NCBI RefSeq assembly: GCF_029909975.1
Contig: NZ_CP094516.1
Location: 5,580,001-5,644,000, forward strand
DNA length: 64,000 nucleotides
Reading direction: 5' to 3'
Source of the DNA: Bradyrhizobium sp. ISRA430
Lineage (GTDB): Bacteria > Pseudomonadota > Alphaproteobacteria > Rhizobiales > Xanthobacteraceae
Positions 54,340-63,794 of the stretch are shown piece by piece (positions within the stretch are counted from its first letter, which is position 1; each line of letters opens with the position of its first letter). Made by a program: the position numbers and the translations under genes. Under the pieces are notes generated by a model. It was not told the DNA's origin, ran no database searches, and saw only the letters and a program-made list of their open reading frames with translations.

Positions 54340-55080
54340 TCACTTCAGTGGTACGTAGACATTGATCACGAGCTTGTCCTCCGCCGTCTTGAGGGGATCG
54401 GTGAGGTACTCCTCGATGAAGGTGTCCTTGGCTTCCAGCTTCTTGTCGTCGAGGTGATTGGTGATCGCCTCATAGGTGTTGTCCATGTTGTCGTAGGAAC
54501 CGCGATGGACGAATTTCAGCGCCTTGCCCTCCGGCGATTTGCCGACGCTCATGTCCTTAGGCAGGTTCTTCGGATCCTGATCGACCGGGATCTCGGCGAG
54601 GAAGGTGAAGCCGGTGTCGTCGGTGGAGGTATAGACGATCATCGAATTGCCCGCCGGCTTGATGCCCTGCTTGTCGAGCAGCGCGGTCAGCGCCTTGAAG
54701 GCATCGATCAGGGTGTCGAAGGCCGAATCCCAATTGGCAGTGCCCTTGACCATCACGACCTTCTTCGCCTCGAGCGTGGTCTCTTGGCCGAAGGGGTCGG
54801 CGGTCTGCACCGGGGCCGGGGCGGCCGCGGCGGGCGGCGCCGTCGGGCTGGGCGCGGGTGAAGCGCCGGCGGCTGGCGACGACGGTGTTGCCATGGGTGC
54901 GGGCGAGGCGCTTACGGCCGGGGAGGGCGAAGCCGATGGCGCCGGTGACGGGCTCGCCGATGCGGCCGGTGCCGGGCTCGGGGTTTGTGCCAAGGAATCG
55001 GTCGAGGCGGCGGACAGGCCAAACGACATGGCCGCTGCCGGGATCAGCGCGGCTAGAGCGAGACGACAAAAGCGATTCAT
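54340..55080 (-). CDS. Exported GyrI-like small-molecule-binding domain protein
   Basis: This 246-residue protein has a signal peptide (cleaved near SLAQ, about residue 32). A long P/A/S-rich linker follows to about residue 95, then a GyrI/AraC-type effector-binding domain (LEAKKVVMVKGTANWDSAFDTLID, then FLAEIPVDQDP and DTFIEEYLTDPLKTAEDKLVINVYVPLK). Such domains usually bind ligands inside the cytoplasm as part of regulators, so an exported version is unusual. It is the first gene of a two-gene unit with the SIMPL protein. Confidence 0.85.
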   Translation of the reverse strand: MNRFCRLALAALIPAAAMSFGLSAASTDSLAQTPSPAPAASASPSPAPSASPSPAVSASPAPMATPSSPAAGASPAPSPTAPPAAAAPAPVQTADPFGQETTLEAKKVVMVKGTANWDSAFDTLIDAFKALTALLDKQGIKPAGNSMIVYTSTDDTGFTFLAEIPVDQDPKNLPKDMSVGKSPEGKALKFVHRGSYDNMDNTYEAITNHLDDKKLEAKDTFIEEYLTDPLKTAEDKLVINVYVPLK

Positions 55081-55327
55081 TTCATTCTCCCCAAGATCCG
55101 GCCAGCCAAGGCCTGACCCGCCAAGACCTTGCCCACCAAGGCCTTAACCCGGCTGTGCGCCATGCCGCGCGCCCCGGTTCGCGCGAAGGCCGCCGTTCTA
55201 ACACGCGAGCGCCGAATTCGTCCCATGACAGATGCGTCATGGCAGATGCGCCTTGGCCATCCGCAGCAAATCACTGGCCAAGCCGCCAAGGATCGCCATA
55301 TAAGGCGGGCGAAATTCGGGAATTTTC

Positions 55328-56203
55328 ATGAGCGCGCTGGCCAACCACGCATTTGCCAAGATGAATGGCATCGGCAATGAGATCGTCGTTGTCGACATGC
55401 GCGATGCTGCGTCGGCGGTCACGCCGGATGATGCCCGCGCGGTGGCCTCGGGCAACGGCGGCGTGCCGTACGACCAGCTCATGGTGCTCCAGAAGCCGCG
55501 GCTCGATGGCACCGAAGCCTTTATCCGTATCTACAACAACGACGGCTCGGAAGCCGGCGCCTGCGGCAACGGCATGCGCTGCGTGGTGCGCCGGATTTTC
55601 GAGAAGACCGGGCAGACTACGGCGACGTTCGAGACCCGCGCCGGGCTGCTCAATTGCTGGCAGGGCCCGGCGCCCGATCTCTATACCGTCGACATGGGCG
55701 CGCCCAAGTTCGGCTGGCAGGACATTCCGCTCGCGGAAGAGTTTCGCGATACCCGCTACATCGAATTGCAGATCGGGCCGATCGATAACCCAATCCTGCA
55801 TTCGCCGTCAGTGGTGAGCATGGGCAATCCGCACGCGATCTTCTGGGTCGACGACGTCGATGCCTATGATCTCGGGCGTTTTGGTCCGCTGCTGGAAAAT
55901 CACCCGATCTTCCCCGAGCGCGCCAACATCACGCTCGCCCATATCGTCGATCGCGACCACATCACGATCCGCACCTGGGAGCGCGGCGCCGGCCTGACCA
56001 AGGCCTGCGGATCGGCGGCCTGTGCGACGGCGGTCGCCGCGGCACGGCTGAAGCGCACCGACCGCAGCGTCGAGATCACGCTGCCGGGCGGCAAGCTCGG
56101 CATCGAATGGCGCGAGCGCGACGACCACGTGCTGATGACGGGCACCGCGACCTTCGAATATGAGGGCACTTTCGATCCGGCGCTGTTCGCGCCGGTGACG
56201 TGA
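55328..56203 (+). CDS. dapF: Diaminopimelate epimerase
   Basis: This 291-residue enzyme interconverts LL- and meso-diaminopimelate for lysine and peptidoglycan. The two catalytic cysteines are C79 in GACGNGMRC and C227 in KACGSAACA. The N-terminal [18 protein letters not shown] is typical. mtaB starts in the stop codon of this gene, so the two are translationally coupled. Confidence 0.97.
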   Translation: MSALANHAFAKMNGIGNEIVVVDMRDAASAVTPDDARAVASGNGGVPYDQLMVLQKPRLDGTEAFIRIYNNDGSEAGACGNGMRCVVRRIFEKTGQTTATFETRAGLLNCWQGPAPDLYTVDMGAPKFGWQDIPLAEEFRDTRYIELQIGPIDNPILHSPSVVSMGNPHAIFWVDDVDAYDLGRFGPLLENHPIFPERANITLAHIVDRDHITIRTWERGAGLTKACGSAACATAVAAARLKRTDRSVEITLPGGKLGIEWRERDDHVLMTGTATFEYEGTFDPALFAPVT

Positions 56204-57456
56204 TGGCCGTCGACGTCGTCACCTTCGGCTGCCGCCTCAATGCATTTGAGGCCGAGGTGATCCGCCGCGAGGCGGAAGGCGCGGGTCTTTCCGATACCAT
56301 CGTCATCAATAGCTGCGCCGTGACCAACGAGGCGGTGGCGCAGGCGCGCCAGTCGATCCGCAAATTGAAGCGCGAGCGGCCACAAGCGCGGATTGTCGTC
56401 ACCGGCTGCGCAGCGCAGACGCAGGTTGCGATGTTCGCCGACATGGCGGAGGTCGATCGCGTCGTCGGCAATGACGACAAGATGCGCGCGTCGGCCTGGC
56501 GCGAGACGCGCGATGCTTTCGACATCGGCGCCAGTGAAAAGATCGCCGTCAGCGACATCATGACGGTCAAGGAGATGGCGCCGCATCTCATCGACGGCTT
56601 TGCCGCCGGCCTGCCGCGCGTATTCGTGCAGGTGCAGAACGGCTGCGATCATCGCTGCACCTTCTGCATCATTCCCTATGGCCGCGGCAATTCGCGTTCG
56701 GTGCCGATGGGCGCCGTGGTCGAGCAGGTGCGGGCGCTGGTCACGCGCGGCCGCGCCGAGATCGTGCTGACCGGCGTCGATCTGACCAGCTATGGCGCCG
56801 ACCTGCCGGGCGCGCCGAAGCTCGGCATGCTGACCAAGCAGATTTTGCGGCACGTGCCGGAGCTGAAACGGCTGCGGATCTCCTCGATCGACTCGATCGA
56901 GGCCGATGCCGATCTGCTCGATGCCATCGCCGATGACACGCGCCTCATGCCGCATCTGCATCTGTCGCTGCAATCCGGCGACGACATGATTTTGAAGCGC
57001 ATGAAGCGGCGGCATTCGCGCGAACAGGCGATCAGGTTCTGCGAGCAGGTGCGCCGACTGCGGCCGGACATCGCGTTCGGCGCCGACATCATCGCAGGCT
57101 TTCCGACCGAGACGGAAGAGATGTTCTCGCGCTCGCTCGACCTCGTCGAAGAATGCGGTCTCACCTTCCTGCACGTCTTCCCCTATTCGCCGCGCCCCGG
57201 CACGCCCGCCGCGCGCATGCCGCAGGTCGCAGGCGCCGAGATCAAGGATCGCGCGCGGCGGCTGCGTGCCGCCGGCGAAGCGGCGCTGCGGCAGCGGCTG
57301 CAAGCCGAGCTCGGCGCGACGCGCGACGTGCTGATCGAGAGCGAGGGGCAGGGCCGCACGGAGCACTATCTGCCGGTGGCGGTTGCGGGTCAGCGGGTGG
57401 GCAGCGTCGTGCCGCTCAGGATCGCCGGCAGCGATGGCGAGCGGCTGACTATATAA
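56203..57456 (+). CDS. mtaB: tRNA t6A37 methylthiotransferase MtaB
   Basis: This 417-residue radical SAM enzyme converts t6A37 to ms2t6A37 in tRNAs. The N-terminal UPF0004 domain supplies cysteines C10, C38 and C69. The radical SAM cluster motif CDHRCTFC gives C148, C152 and C155. A TRAM-like region ends the protein (RTEHYLPVAV). The ATG overlaps the dapF stop by one base (TGATG). A GTG one codon earlier is in frame but less likely. The dapF-mtaB order is conserved in alphaproteobacteria. Confidence 0.95.
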   Translation: MAVDVVTFGCRLNAFEAEVIRREAEGAGLSDTIVINSCAVTNEAVAQARQSIRKLKRERPQARIVVTGCAAQTQVAMFADMAEVDRVVGNDDKMRASAWRETRDAFDIGASEKIAVSDIMTVKEMAPHLIDGFAAGLPRVFVQVQNGCDHRCTFCIIPYGRGNSRSVPMGAVVEQVRALVTRGRAEIVLTGVDLTSYGADLPGAPKLGMLTKQILRHVPELKRLRISSIDSIEADADLLDAIADDTRLMPHLHLSLQSGDDMILKRMKRRHSREQAIRFCEQVRRLRPDIAFGADIIAGFPTETEEMFSRSLDLVEECGLTFLHVFPYSPRPGTPAARMPQVAGAEIKDRARRLRAAGEAALRQRLQAELGATRDVLIESEGQGRTEHYLPVAVAGQRVGSVVPLRIAGSDGERLTI

Positions 57457-57462
57457 TCCGCT

Positions 57463-57563
57463 GTCGTCGCCCGGCTTGACCGGGCGATCCAGTACGCCGC
57501 GGCTTCTCCGCATCTCGTCACTGTCTCTGGAATACTGGATCACCCGCTTTCGCGGGTGATGAC
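57463..57563. repeat. Palindromic intergenic repeat, family B
   Basis: It begins GTCGTCGCCCGGC and ends GCGGGTGATGAC. The right hairpin is CACCCGCTTTCGCGGGTG. The central 'ggcttctccg' and 'actgtctctggaatactggatc' segments match the copy at 2348. Confidence 0.87.
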
Positions 57564-57595
57564 ACCGTCAATTTGGTGACCGCCTGCCCCCCAAC

Positions 57596-57722
57596 GTCGT
57601 CCTGGCGAAAGCCAGGACCGATACCGCGGAATCTATCCGTCACGTATGGCGGGAGTCCCGAACGACGAGTCTTCGCCAAACTACTCCCTGGGGTAATAGG
57701 TCCTGGCTTTCGCCAGGACGAC
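57596..57722. repeat. Palindromic intergenic repeat, family D
   Basis: The left arm GTCGTCCTGGCGAAAGCCAG and the right arm CTGGCTTTCGCCAGGACGAC bound it, each also able to form a small hairpin alone. It fills most of the gap from the family B element to the DUF2336 gene. Confidence 0.8.
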
Positions 57723-57761
57723 GCCGTGAATTCGGCGATAGCGTGCGCGCCTTGCACACCC

Positions 57762-58871
57762 CTAAAACGCCCTTACCTGCCAGAACCGCAGCGTCCGGCG
57801 CGCGTTCTCCGGCGTCATGCGGGCGAAATGGCCCTGCGCTCTTGTGAGATCCGCCGGCTTCATCGCGCCGGTGGCGTAGCGGCTTTCGAGCACGGCGGCG
57901 GTGGTTTCCCAACTGAGTTGTGCTGCGCGGCACGGCACGAGCAGGCCGTCGTCGCGCAGGCTCTGCATCAGCGGGCGGATGACCTCGACGGTAGACTCGG
58001 CCAGCGCCGCCAGGGCCGCCACGGTCTCCTCATAGCGCCGCTGCGTGGCGAAGCCGAGCAGCGTCCCTTCGCTGAGCCGGCCGGTCGCCTTGAGGTTTGC
58101 GATGGCGCGCTTGGCACCTTCGAAGTCGCGGATGCCCGACATCTCGCGCTCGACGCCCAAGGTCACGGCTGCGATCGCGCTCTGGATCTCCTCGAACAGA
58201 TGCGGCGGCGCGCGCGACAACAGCCGCGTGCGAACCGCATCGCTCGCCGAGCGCAGCAATTGGCGCCGCAGTTCCGAGGGCAGGTCGACGCGGACGCCGA
58301 CGCTCACGGCCAGTTCCGGATCGGCCTCTGCCTGTCCGACGATGACGGAAAATCCGGCTCCCGAGACGCGCGCGCCGGGATTGGCGGCGAGCCTGCGACT
58401 CACGCTCGGATAGCGGCGCGCCAGCAGCGCGTCGGTGACGATCTCCTTCAGCCACCAGCGGCCGGCGACCGCGAGCAGATGCGGCTCGCCCTTGGTCGAC
58501 GCGATCTTCACCAGCTCGGCATCGTCGAGACGTGCGGATTCCTGGAGCACGGGACCCGCGATGCGGATCTCGTCATTGCTGGCGAGGCGGCGGATGACGG
58601 ATGGCGGTGCCTGCGCGATCGGCGCAAGCTGCGTGCTGATTTCGGCGAGCGCGATGCGCGCTGCCACATCGGCGATCGCGCGCAGCTCGATGGTGCCGAT
58701 CAGGCGCTCGAGCACGTCGTCGAACAGCGCGATCTGTTCGTCGCTGAAACTGCCGGCGCAGGACAGGAACAGGTCGGTGACGCGCCGGGCAGTTTCCAGG
58801 CCCTTTTCCGCCGAGCCAAACCGAATTGCGGATTCGACCTCGTTGATGATCGATAGCTGGGCCTTGGGCAT
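57762..58871 (-). CDS. DUF2336 domain protein
   Basis: From the ATG at 58871 the frame gives 369 residues of mostly helical, soluble sequence. LARRYPSVSRRLAANPGARVSG and the opening FGSAEKGLETARRVTDLFL match the DUF2336 family, helical-repeat proteins of alphaproteobacteria without a settled role, some tied to cell cycle or signalling. A TTG start 16 codons upstream has no ribosome site. It is divergent from nothing close; the RluA-like gene lies 100 bp upstream on the same strand. Confidence 0.83.
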   Translation of the reverse strand: MPKAQLSIINEVESAIRFGSAEKGLETARRVTDLFLSCAGSFSDEQIALFDDVLERLIGTIELRAIADVAARIALAEISTQLAPIAQAPPSVIRRLASNDEIRIAGPVLQESARLDDAELVKIASTKGEPHLLAVAGRWWLKEIVTDALLARRYPSVSRRLAANPGARVSGAGFSVIVGQAEADPELAVSVGVRVDLPSELRRQLLRSASDAVRTRLLSRAPPHLFEEIQSAIAAVTLGVEREMSGIRDFEGAKRAIANLKATGRLSEGTLLGFATQRRYEETVAALAALAESTVEVIRPLMQSLRDDGLLVPCRAAQLSWETTAAVLESRYATGAMKPADLTRAQGHFARMTPENARRTLRFWQVRAF

Positions 58872-58975
58872 CACGCGCTGCTCGTCCTGAGCGGAATTAC
58901 GGAAGCTTGTTCTGAGCAACCGCTATCATTAGCGGCGAGCGCTGAACGTTTCGTAAACCATGCGCCTGGGCGCAG

Positions 58976-59677
58976 CTATTCGCCATTCCATCCGCAGACG
59001 CGGAGCCGCTCGTGCATATGGGCGGGCGCCGGCGCCTCCACGCGGACCGGCTCCTTGTTCCGCGAGATCGGCACCACGATCTCGCGGGAATGCAGATGCA
59101 GGCGCGGCTCGCCGAAGCGCGGACCGTTGCCGTAAATGTTATCGCCGACGATCGGCCAGCCGCTCGCGGCCGAATGCACGCGCAATTGATGGGTGCGGCC
59201 GGTGACGGGTTCCATGGCGAGCCAGGTTAGGCCTGCGCCCCGGCCGATCACCTTCCAGGTCGTGACCGCTTTCTGTCCCTCGGGATCCGGCTTCTGCCAC
59301 CAGCCACGCTCGGCATTGAGGCGGCCGAGCGGCATGTCGATGATGCCTTCGTCCTCGGCGGGGCCGCCCTCGACCACGGTCCAGTAGGTCTTGCCGATCT
59401 TGCCGTGCTTGAACAGCAATCCCAGCGAGGCCGTCGCCTTGCGATGGCGCCCGAGCACGAGACAACCGGAAGTGTCCTTGTCCAGCCGGTGGGCCAGCAC
59501 CGGCGGCCGCGGCAGGCCGAAACGAAGCGCATCGAACGAGGCTTCCAGGTTCGCCCCGCCCTTGGGGCCGCGATGCACCGGCAGGCCCGCCGGCTTGTCG
59601 ATGACCAGCATCAACCCGTCACGGTGCAGCACGCGCGCCAGGATTTCGTCGGCAGTCAATTCGGGAACATCGAGCAA
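58976..59677 (-). CDS. RluA-family pseudouridine synthase
   Basis: This 233-residue protein is a short RluA-type enzyme without the S4 domain. It has LAHRLDKDTSGCLVLGRH, whose aspartate is catalytic, and GRTHQLRVHSAASG. It isomerises uridine to pseudouridine in rRNA or tRNA; the target cannot be told from sequence. An N-terminal acidic segment (MLDVPELTADEILARVLHRD) leads in. It sits between the DUF2336 gene and divergent ftsY. Confidence 0.9.
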   Translation of the reverse strand: MLDVPELTADEILARVLHRDGLMLVIDKPAGLPVHRGPKGGANLEASFDALRFGLPRPPVLAHRLDKDTSGCLVLGRHRKATASLGLLFKHGKIGKTYWTVVEGGPAEDEGIIDMPLGRLNAERGWWQKPDPEGQKAVTTWKVIGRGAGLTWLAMEPVTGRTHQLRVHSAASGWPIVGDNIYGNGPRFGEPRLHLHSREIVVPISRNKEPVRVEAPAPAHMHERLRVCGWNGE

Positions 59678-59735
59678 GGATAAGGACTTTCGGTCAAGAC
59701 TTTCGTTTGGGAGCCGGAACGGCTAACACGCCACC

Positions 59736-60680
59736 ATGAACGATACCACCGATACCCCCAAGCTGAGCTGGTGGCGCCGCCTTTCCAACGGGCTGAAGCG
59801 CACCTCGTCCTCGCTCGGAACCGCGGTCGCCGATCTCGTCACCAAGCGCAAGCTCGACCGCGCCATGCTCGACGACATCGAGGACGTGCTGCTGCGTGCC
59901 GACCTCGGCACCGAGGTCGCGGTCCGGATCGCGGACGCCGTGGGCACCGGGCGCTATGACAAGGCGATCTCGGCAGACGAGGTGAAGGACGTCGTTGCCA
60001 CCGAAGTCGAGAAGGTGTTGTCGCCGGTGGCGAAGGCGCTCGAGATCGATGCGGGCAAAAATCCCTTCGTCATTCTCGTCGTCGGCGTCAACGGCTCCGG
60101 CAAGACCACGACCATCGGCAAGCTCTCGGCGAAATTCGCCTCCGAAGGCCGCAAGGTGATGCTGGCCGCCGGCGACACGTTTCGTGCCGCCGCGATCGAG
60201 CAGCTCAAGGTTTGGGGCGAACGGACCAAGACGCCGGTCATCGCCGGCGCGCAAGGCTCGGATTCGGCGAGCCTCGCCTTCAACGCACTGACGGCGGCGA
60301 AGGAGCAGGGCATCGATGTGCTCCTGATCGATACCGCGGGACGGTTGCAGAACAAGTCCGAGCTGATGAACGAGCTCGAAAAGGTCGTGCGCGTGATCCG
60401 GAAAGTCGATGCCACTGCGCCGCACGCGGTGCTGCTGGTGCTGGACGCCACCGTCGGCCAGAATGCGCTGTCGCAGGTCGAGGCGTTCCATCGCACCGCC
60501 GGCGTCACCGGCCTCGTGATGACGAAACTCGACGGCACCGCGCGCGGCGGCATCCTGGTCGCGCTGGCCGAGAAATTCAAGCTGCCGGTGCATTTCATCG
60601 GCGTCGGCGAAGGCGTCGACGATCTCGCGCCATTCACCGCGCGCGATTTCGCCCGCGCCATTGCCGGAATCGAGTCATAG
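59736..60680 (+). CDS. ftsY: Signal recognition particle receptor FtsY
   Basis: This 314-residue GTPase has the N domain and a G domain with VGVNGSGKTTTIGKLSAKF (about residues 115-133), LIDTAGRLQNKSELMNEL and TKLDGTARGG. The acidic A domain of E. coli FtsY is absent, as is usual in alphaproteobacteria. It receives SRP-ribosome complexes at the membrane, matching ffh elsewhere in the window. The start has no strong ribosome site. Confidence 0.97.
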   Translation: MNDTTDTPKLSWWRRLSNGLKRTSSSLGTAVADLVTKRKLDRAMLDDIEDVLLRADLGTEVAVRIADAVGTGRYDKAISADEVKDVVATEVEKVLSPVAKALEIDAGKNPFVILVVGVNGSGKTTTIGKLSAKFASEGRKVMLAAGDTFRAAAIEQLKVWGERTKTPVIAGAQGSDSASLAFNALTAAKEQGIDVLLIDTAGRLQNKSELMNELEKVVRVIRKVDATAPHAVLLVLDATVGQNALSQVEAFHRTAGVTGLVMTKLDGTARGGILVALAEKFKLPVHFIGVGEGVDDLAPFTARDFARAIAGIES

Positions 60681-60689
60681 GTTTTCTCT

Positions 60690-60803
60690 CGTCATGCCCC
60701 GCGCAGGCGGGGCATCCAGTACGCCGCGCCGCTGAAGATGAGGCGCTAGGGATTACTGGATCCCCCGCCCCAGTGCGCAATTGCGCACAAGGCGGGGGAT
60801 GAC
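60690..60803. repeat. Palindromic intergenic repeat, family B, with 16-bp apical palindrome
   Basis: It begins CGTCATGCCCCGC and ends GCGGGGGATGAC. The right stem ATCCCCCGCC (60760-60769) with GGCGGGGGAT (60791-60800) is capped by GTGCGCAATTGCGCAC (60773-60788). It fills the gap between ftsY and yciB. Confidence 0.88.
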
Positions 60804-60821
60804 AGCAACAAAGGGCAAGTA

Positions 60822-61424
60822 ATGGACAAGACCCAGCCGCATCCGCTGTTCAAGCTTGCGACCGAGCTCGGTCCGCTGCTCGTCTTCTTCTTCGTGAACG
60901 CGAAGTTCAACCTTTTCGCAGCGACCGGTGCCTTCATGATCGCGATCGTGGCGGCGATGATCGCGTCCTATGTCGTGACGCGCCATATACCGATCATGGC
61001 GATCGTGACCGGCGTCATCGTGCTGGTGTTCGGCACGCTGACTCTGGTGTTGCACGACGAGACCTTCATCAAGGTCAAGCCGACGATCATCTATGGCCTG
61101 TTCGCCGCGATCCTCGGCGGCGGCCTTCTGTTCGGCCGCTCCTTCATCGCCATCATGTTCGACCAGATGTTCAACCTGACCCCGCAGGGCTGGCGCATCC
61201 TCACCTTGCGCTGGGCGCTGTTCTTCGCCGGCCTGGCGGTTCTGAACGAGATCATCTGGCGCACGCAGAGCACGGATTTCTGGGTGAACTTCAAGGTGTT
61301 CGGCGTGACGCCGCTGACCATGATCTTCGCCATCGCCCAGATGCCGCTGACCAAGCGCTATCACCTCGCGCCGGTGTCGCTGGAAGCGAGCGAGGCCGAG
61401 GCGGGGGATGTGAGGAAGGGCTGA
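60822..61424 (+). CDS. yciB: Inner membrane septation protein A (YciB)
   Basis: This 200-residue protein has five or six membrane helices and the family features [27 protein letters not shown] and [18 protein letters not shown], with [20 protein letters not shown] near the end. YciB/IspZ is needed for normal septation and envelope organisation, and interacts with the elongation machinery in E. coli. It follows ftsY across a repeat. Confidence 0.93.
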   Translation: MDKTQPHPLFKLATELGPLLVFFFVNAKFNLFAATGAFMIAIVAAMIASYVVTRHIPIMAIVTGVIVLVFGTLTLVLHDETFIKVKPTIIYGLFAAILGGGLLFGRSFIAIMFDQMFNLTPQGWRILTLRWALFFAGLAVLNEIIWRTQSTDFWVNFKVFGVTPLTMIFAIAQMPLTKRYHLAPVSLEASEAEAGDVRKG

Positions 61425-61438
61425 CGTCTTTCTCAGTT

Positions 61439-61524
61439 CGTCATTGCGAGCGAAGCGAAGCAATCCAGAATGTCTCCGCGGAGGGATGCTGGATTGCTTC
61501 GTCGCTTCGCTCCTCGCAATGACG
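61439..61524. repeat. Palindromic intergenic repeat, family A
   Basis: CGTCATTGCGAGCGAAGCG at the left and CGCTTCGCTCCTCGCAATGACG at the right, with internal GCAATCCAG/CTGGATTGC arms. It lies between the convergent yciB and ccmG genes. Confidence 0.88.
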
Positions 61525-61531
61525 GTCTTGG

Positions 61532-62125
61532 CTAGCTTCCCGCCTTCAACGCCTTCTCGAGCTCCGGCAGCAGCACCGTCCGAAGATTCTCCGGCGTGAT
61601 CGGGCCGACCAGCTTGTAGGCGATGGTGCCTTCACGCCCGACGACGAACGTCTCGGGCACGCCATAGACACCCCACTCGATCGCGGCGCGGCCGTTGGCA
61701 TCTAGGCCGACGCGGCCGAACGGGTTGCCGTAGCGGCCGAGGAAGCGGCGCGCATTGTCGGGAGCGTCCTTGTAGTTGATGCCGACGAGCTGGAAGCGCT
61801 TGTCTTTGGCGAGCTCGGTCAGGAGCGGCGCCTCGTCGTGGCACGGCACGCACCAGGAGGCCCAGACGTTGACGAGACTGACCTTGCCCTTGAACGTCGC
61901 CGGGTCGAGTCCCGGCACCTGCGCGGCATTGTCCTGCAATCCGTCGAGCGGCGGCAGCGTGGTTTGCGGCGCCGGACGTCCGATCAGCGCGGATGGTATC
62001 CGCGAGGGATCGCCGCTGCCGAGCCGGAACCAGAACAGCAGCGCCAGGGCGAGGAAGACGAGCAGCGGCAGCACCATCAGGAAGGTACGGCGCGGCCGCG
62101 CGGTGGAGGTCGATGGCTCGCTCAT
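61532..62125 (-). CDS. ccmG: Cytochrome c biogenesis thiol:disulfide oxidoreductase CcmG/DsbE
   Basis: This 197-residue protein has an N-terminal membrane anchor (about residues 15-34) and a thioredoxin-like periplasmic domain with [20 protein letters not shown] (WCVPC, about residue 90) and [11 protein letters not shown]. It keeps apocytochrome heme-binding cysteines reduced. The ATG overlaps the ccmD stop, so it is coupled to it. Confidence 0.96.
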   Translation of the reverse strand: MSEPSTSTARPRRTFLMVLPLLVFLALALLFWFRLGSGDPSRIPSALIGRPAPQTTLPPLDGLQDNAAQVPGLDPATFKGKVSLVNVWASWCVPCHDEAPLLTELAKDKRFQLVGINYKDAPDNARRFLGRYGNPFGRVGLDANGRAAIEWGVYGVPETFVVGREGTIAYKLVGPITPENLRTVLLPELEKALKAGS

Positions 62126-62307
62126 GGCCTGTCCGTTGCGCTGCGCCCCGAGCGACGGGTGATGCCGCTGCGATCGAGCTCGCGCAGGCGCTGGGTCTGG
62201 TTGCGATGGTCGATGATCACCCAGCCGATCAGCATCGCGACCACGATGGCGGCTGCGGCATAGGATATCACGATGAAGGACGCGTAGGGGCCGAGCGACA
62301 TCGTCAT
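62122..62307 (-). CDS. ccmD: Heme exporter protein CcmD
   Basis: The 61-residue protein has a single membrane helix ([22 protein letters not shown]) and a positively charged tail ([16 protein letters not shown]), as CcmD does. It helps release heme-loaded CcmE from CcmC. It overlaps ccmC upstream and ccmG downstream, both by 4 bases in ATGA arrangements. An in-frame ATG two codons later is possible. Confidence 0.93.
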   Translation of the reverse strand: MTMSLGPYASFIVISYAAAAIVVAMLIGWVIIDHRNQTQRLRELDRSGITRRSGRSATDRP

Positions 62308-63035
62308 GCAGCCTTCTGGCTTGCCTGCATCATCTGCAGCGAGCGCACGCGCCGGCGCAAAATCTCGTTGCGCATCGCCGCCAGATGCAGCGTGACGAAC
62401 AGCAGCGTGAAGGCGACCGCCATCACCAGCAGCGGAATGAGGAACGCGCGATCGAGCGTCGAGCCGCCCATGCGCATCACGGACGCGGGCTGATGCAGCG
62501 TATTCCACCAGTCGACCGAGAACTTGATGATGGGAAGGTTGATCGCGCCGACCAGCGTCAGCACGGCGGCGGCGCGCGCCGCGCGCGAGGGATCCTCGAC
62601 CGCGCGCCACAGCGCCATCAGGCCGAGATACATCAGGAACAGGATCAGCACCGAGGTCAGCCGCGCGTCCCATTCCCAATAGGTGCCCCACATCGGCCGG
62701 CCCCACAGCGATCCGGTGACGAGCGCGAGGAAGGTGAAGGCGGCGCCGATGGGAGCTGCCGCTTTCGCGGCGACGTCGGCGAGCGGATGCCGCCACACCA
62801 GCGTGCCGAGCGAGGCCACGCTCATGACGCCCCACACGAACATCGACAGCCAGGCATTGGGCACGTGGATGAACATGATCTTCACGGTCGCGCCCTGCTG
62901 ATAGTCGTCGGGCGCGAAGGCGGATTGATAGAGACCGAGCGTGAGCAGGACGACGGTTGCAGCCGCAAGCCATGGCAGCACGCGCGCTGTCAGCGCGAGG
63001 AACCGCGTCGGATTGGCGAGGTCGATCAGCGTCAT
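62304..63035 (-). CDS. ccmC: Heme exporter protein CcmC
   Basis: This 243-residue protein has six membrane helices and the tryptophan-rich heme-handling motif [17 protein letters not shown], with the flanking heme-binding histidines in [13 protein letters not shown] and near [14 protein letters not shown]. It passes heme to CcmE in system I cytochrome c maturation. The 5' side shows a gap of 90 bp to ccmB. Confidence 0.96.
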   Translation of the reverse strand: MTLIDLANPTRFLALTARVLPWLAAATVVLLTLGLYQSAFAPDDYQQGATVKIMFIHVPNAWLSMFVWGVMSVASLGTLVWRHPLADVAAKAAAPIGAAFTFLALVTGSLWGRPMWGTYWEWDARLTSVLILFLMYLGLMALWRAVEDPSRAARAAAVLTLVGAINLPIIKFSVDWWNTLHQPASVMRMGGSTLDRAFLIPLLVMAVAFTLLFVTLHLAAMRNEILRRRVRSLQMMQASQKAA

Positions 63036-63125
63036 GATGTCCTGATAATCACAGGTGGCCGCTCAGGCAATGAGCACGAAAGGGGGCAGCGAAAGTTGAT
63101 CGGGGTCAAGATCAGTCGAGCCCAA

Positions 63126-63794
63126 TCAATCGAGGCCATGTCTGAGGCTCGCGGCCGCGGCGAAGGGGCCGACCACGAGACTGACCAGCGACAGCGCGCA
63201 GAGGATCGAGAACGGCGCGCCGAACGACAGCGGCCCGGTGATGGCGGCTTGCGAGGCCGCGACCCCGAAGATCAGCACCGGGATCGAGAGCGGCAGCACC
63301 AGCACCGCCATGAGCAGCCCGCCGCGATGCAGCGTCACCGCCAGTGCGGCGCCGATCATGCCGGTGAAGGTCAGTGCCGGCGTGCCGGCGAGTAATGTCA
63401 GCGCCACTGCGCCGGTCGCGACCATGTCGAGGTTGAGCAGCAGCCCGAGCACGGGGGTTGCGACAATCAGCGGCAGGCCCGCCGCCAGCCAGTGCGCCAG
63501 TGCCTTGGTGGCGCAGGCGAGTTCCAGCGGCGTCCGGCTCATCGTGATCAGGTCCAGCGAGCCGTCCTCATGGTCGGCCATGAACAGCCGGTCCAGGGTG
63601 AGCAGGCTTGCCAGCAGCGCGCCGAGCCAGAGGATCGCCGGCCCGAGCCGCGACAACAGCGCCAGATCCGGCCCCACCGCGAACGGCATCAGCACCACGA
63701 CGGTCAGGAAGAACAGCACGCCGATCAGCGCCCCGCCGCCGACGCGCAGTGCGATCCGGATGTCCCGGCGAATGAGGGCGGAGAGGGCGGTCAT
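63126..63794 (-). CDS. ccmB: Heme exporter protein CcmB
   Basis: This 222-residue membrane protein starts MTALSALIRRDIRIALRVGGG and has six helices, with LTLDRLFMADHEDGSLDLIT as the typical CcmB loop. It is the membrane part of the CcmAB ABC transporter. The frame is open upstream, but that part is a GC-rich repeat. ccmA is not seen in the remaining 206 bp. Confidence 0.95.
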   Translation of the reverse strand: MTALSALIRRDIRIALRVGGGALIGVLFFLTVVVLMPFAVGPDLALLSRLGPAILWLGALLASLLTLDRLFMADHEDGSLDLITMSRTPLELACATKALAHWLAAGLPLIVATPVLGLLLNLDMVATGAVALTLLAGTPALTFTGMIGAALAVTLHRGGLLMAVLVLPLSIPVLIFGVAASQAAITGPLSFGAPFSILCALSLVSLVVGPFAAAASLRHGLD

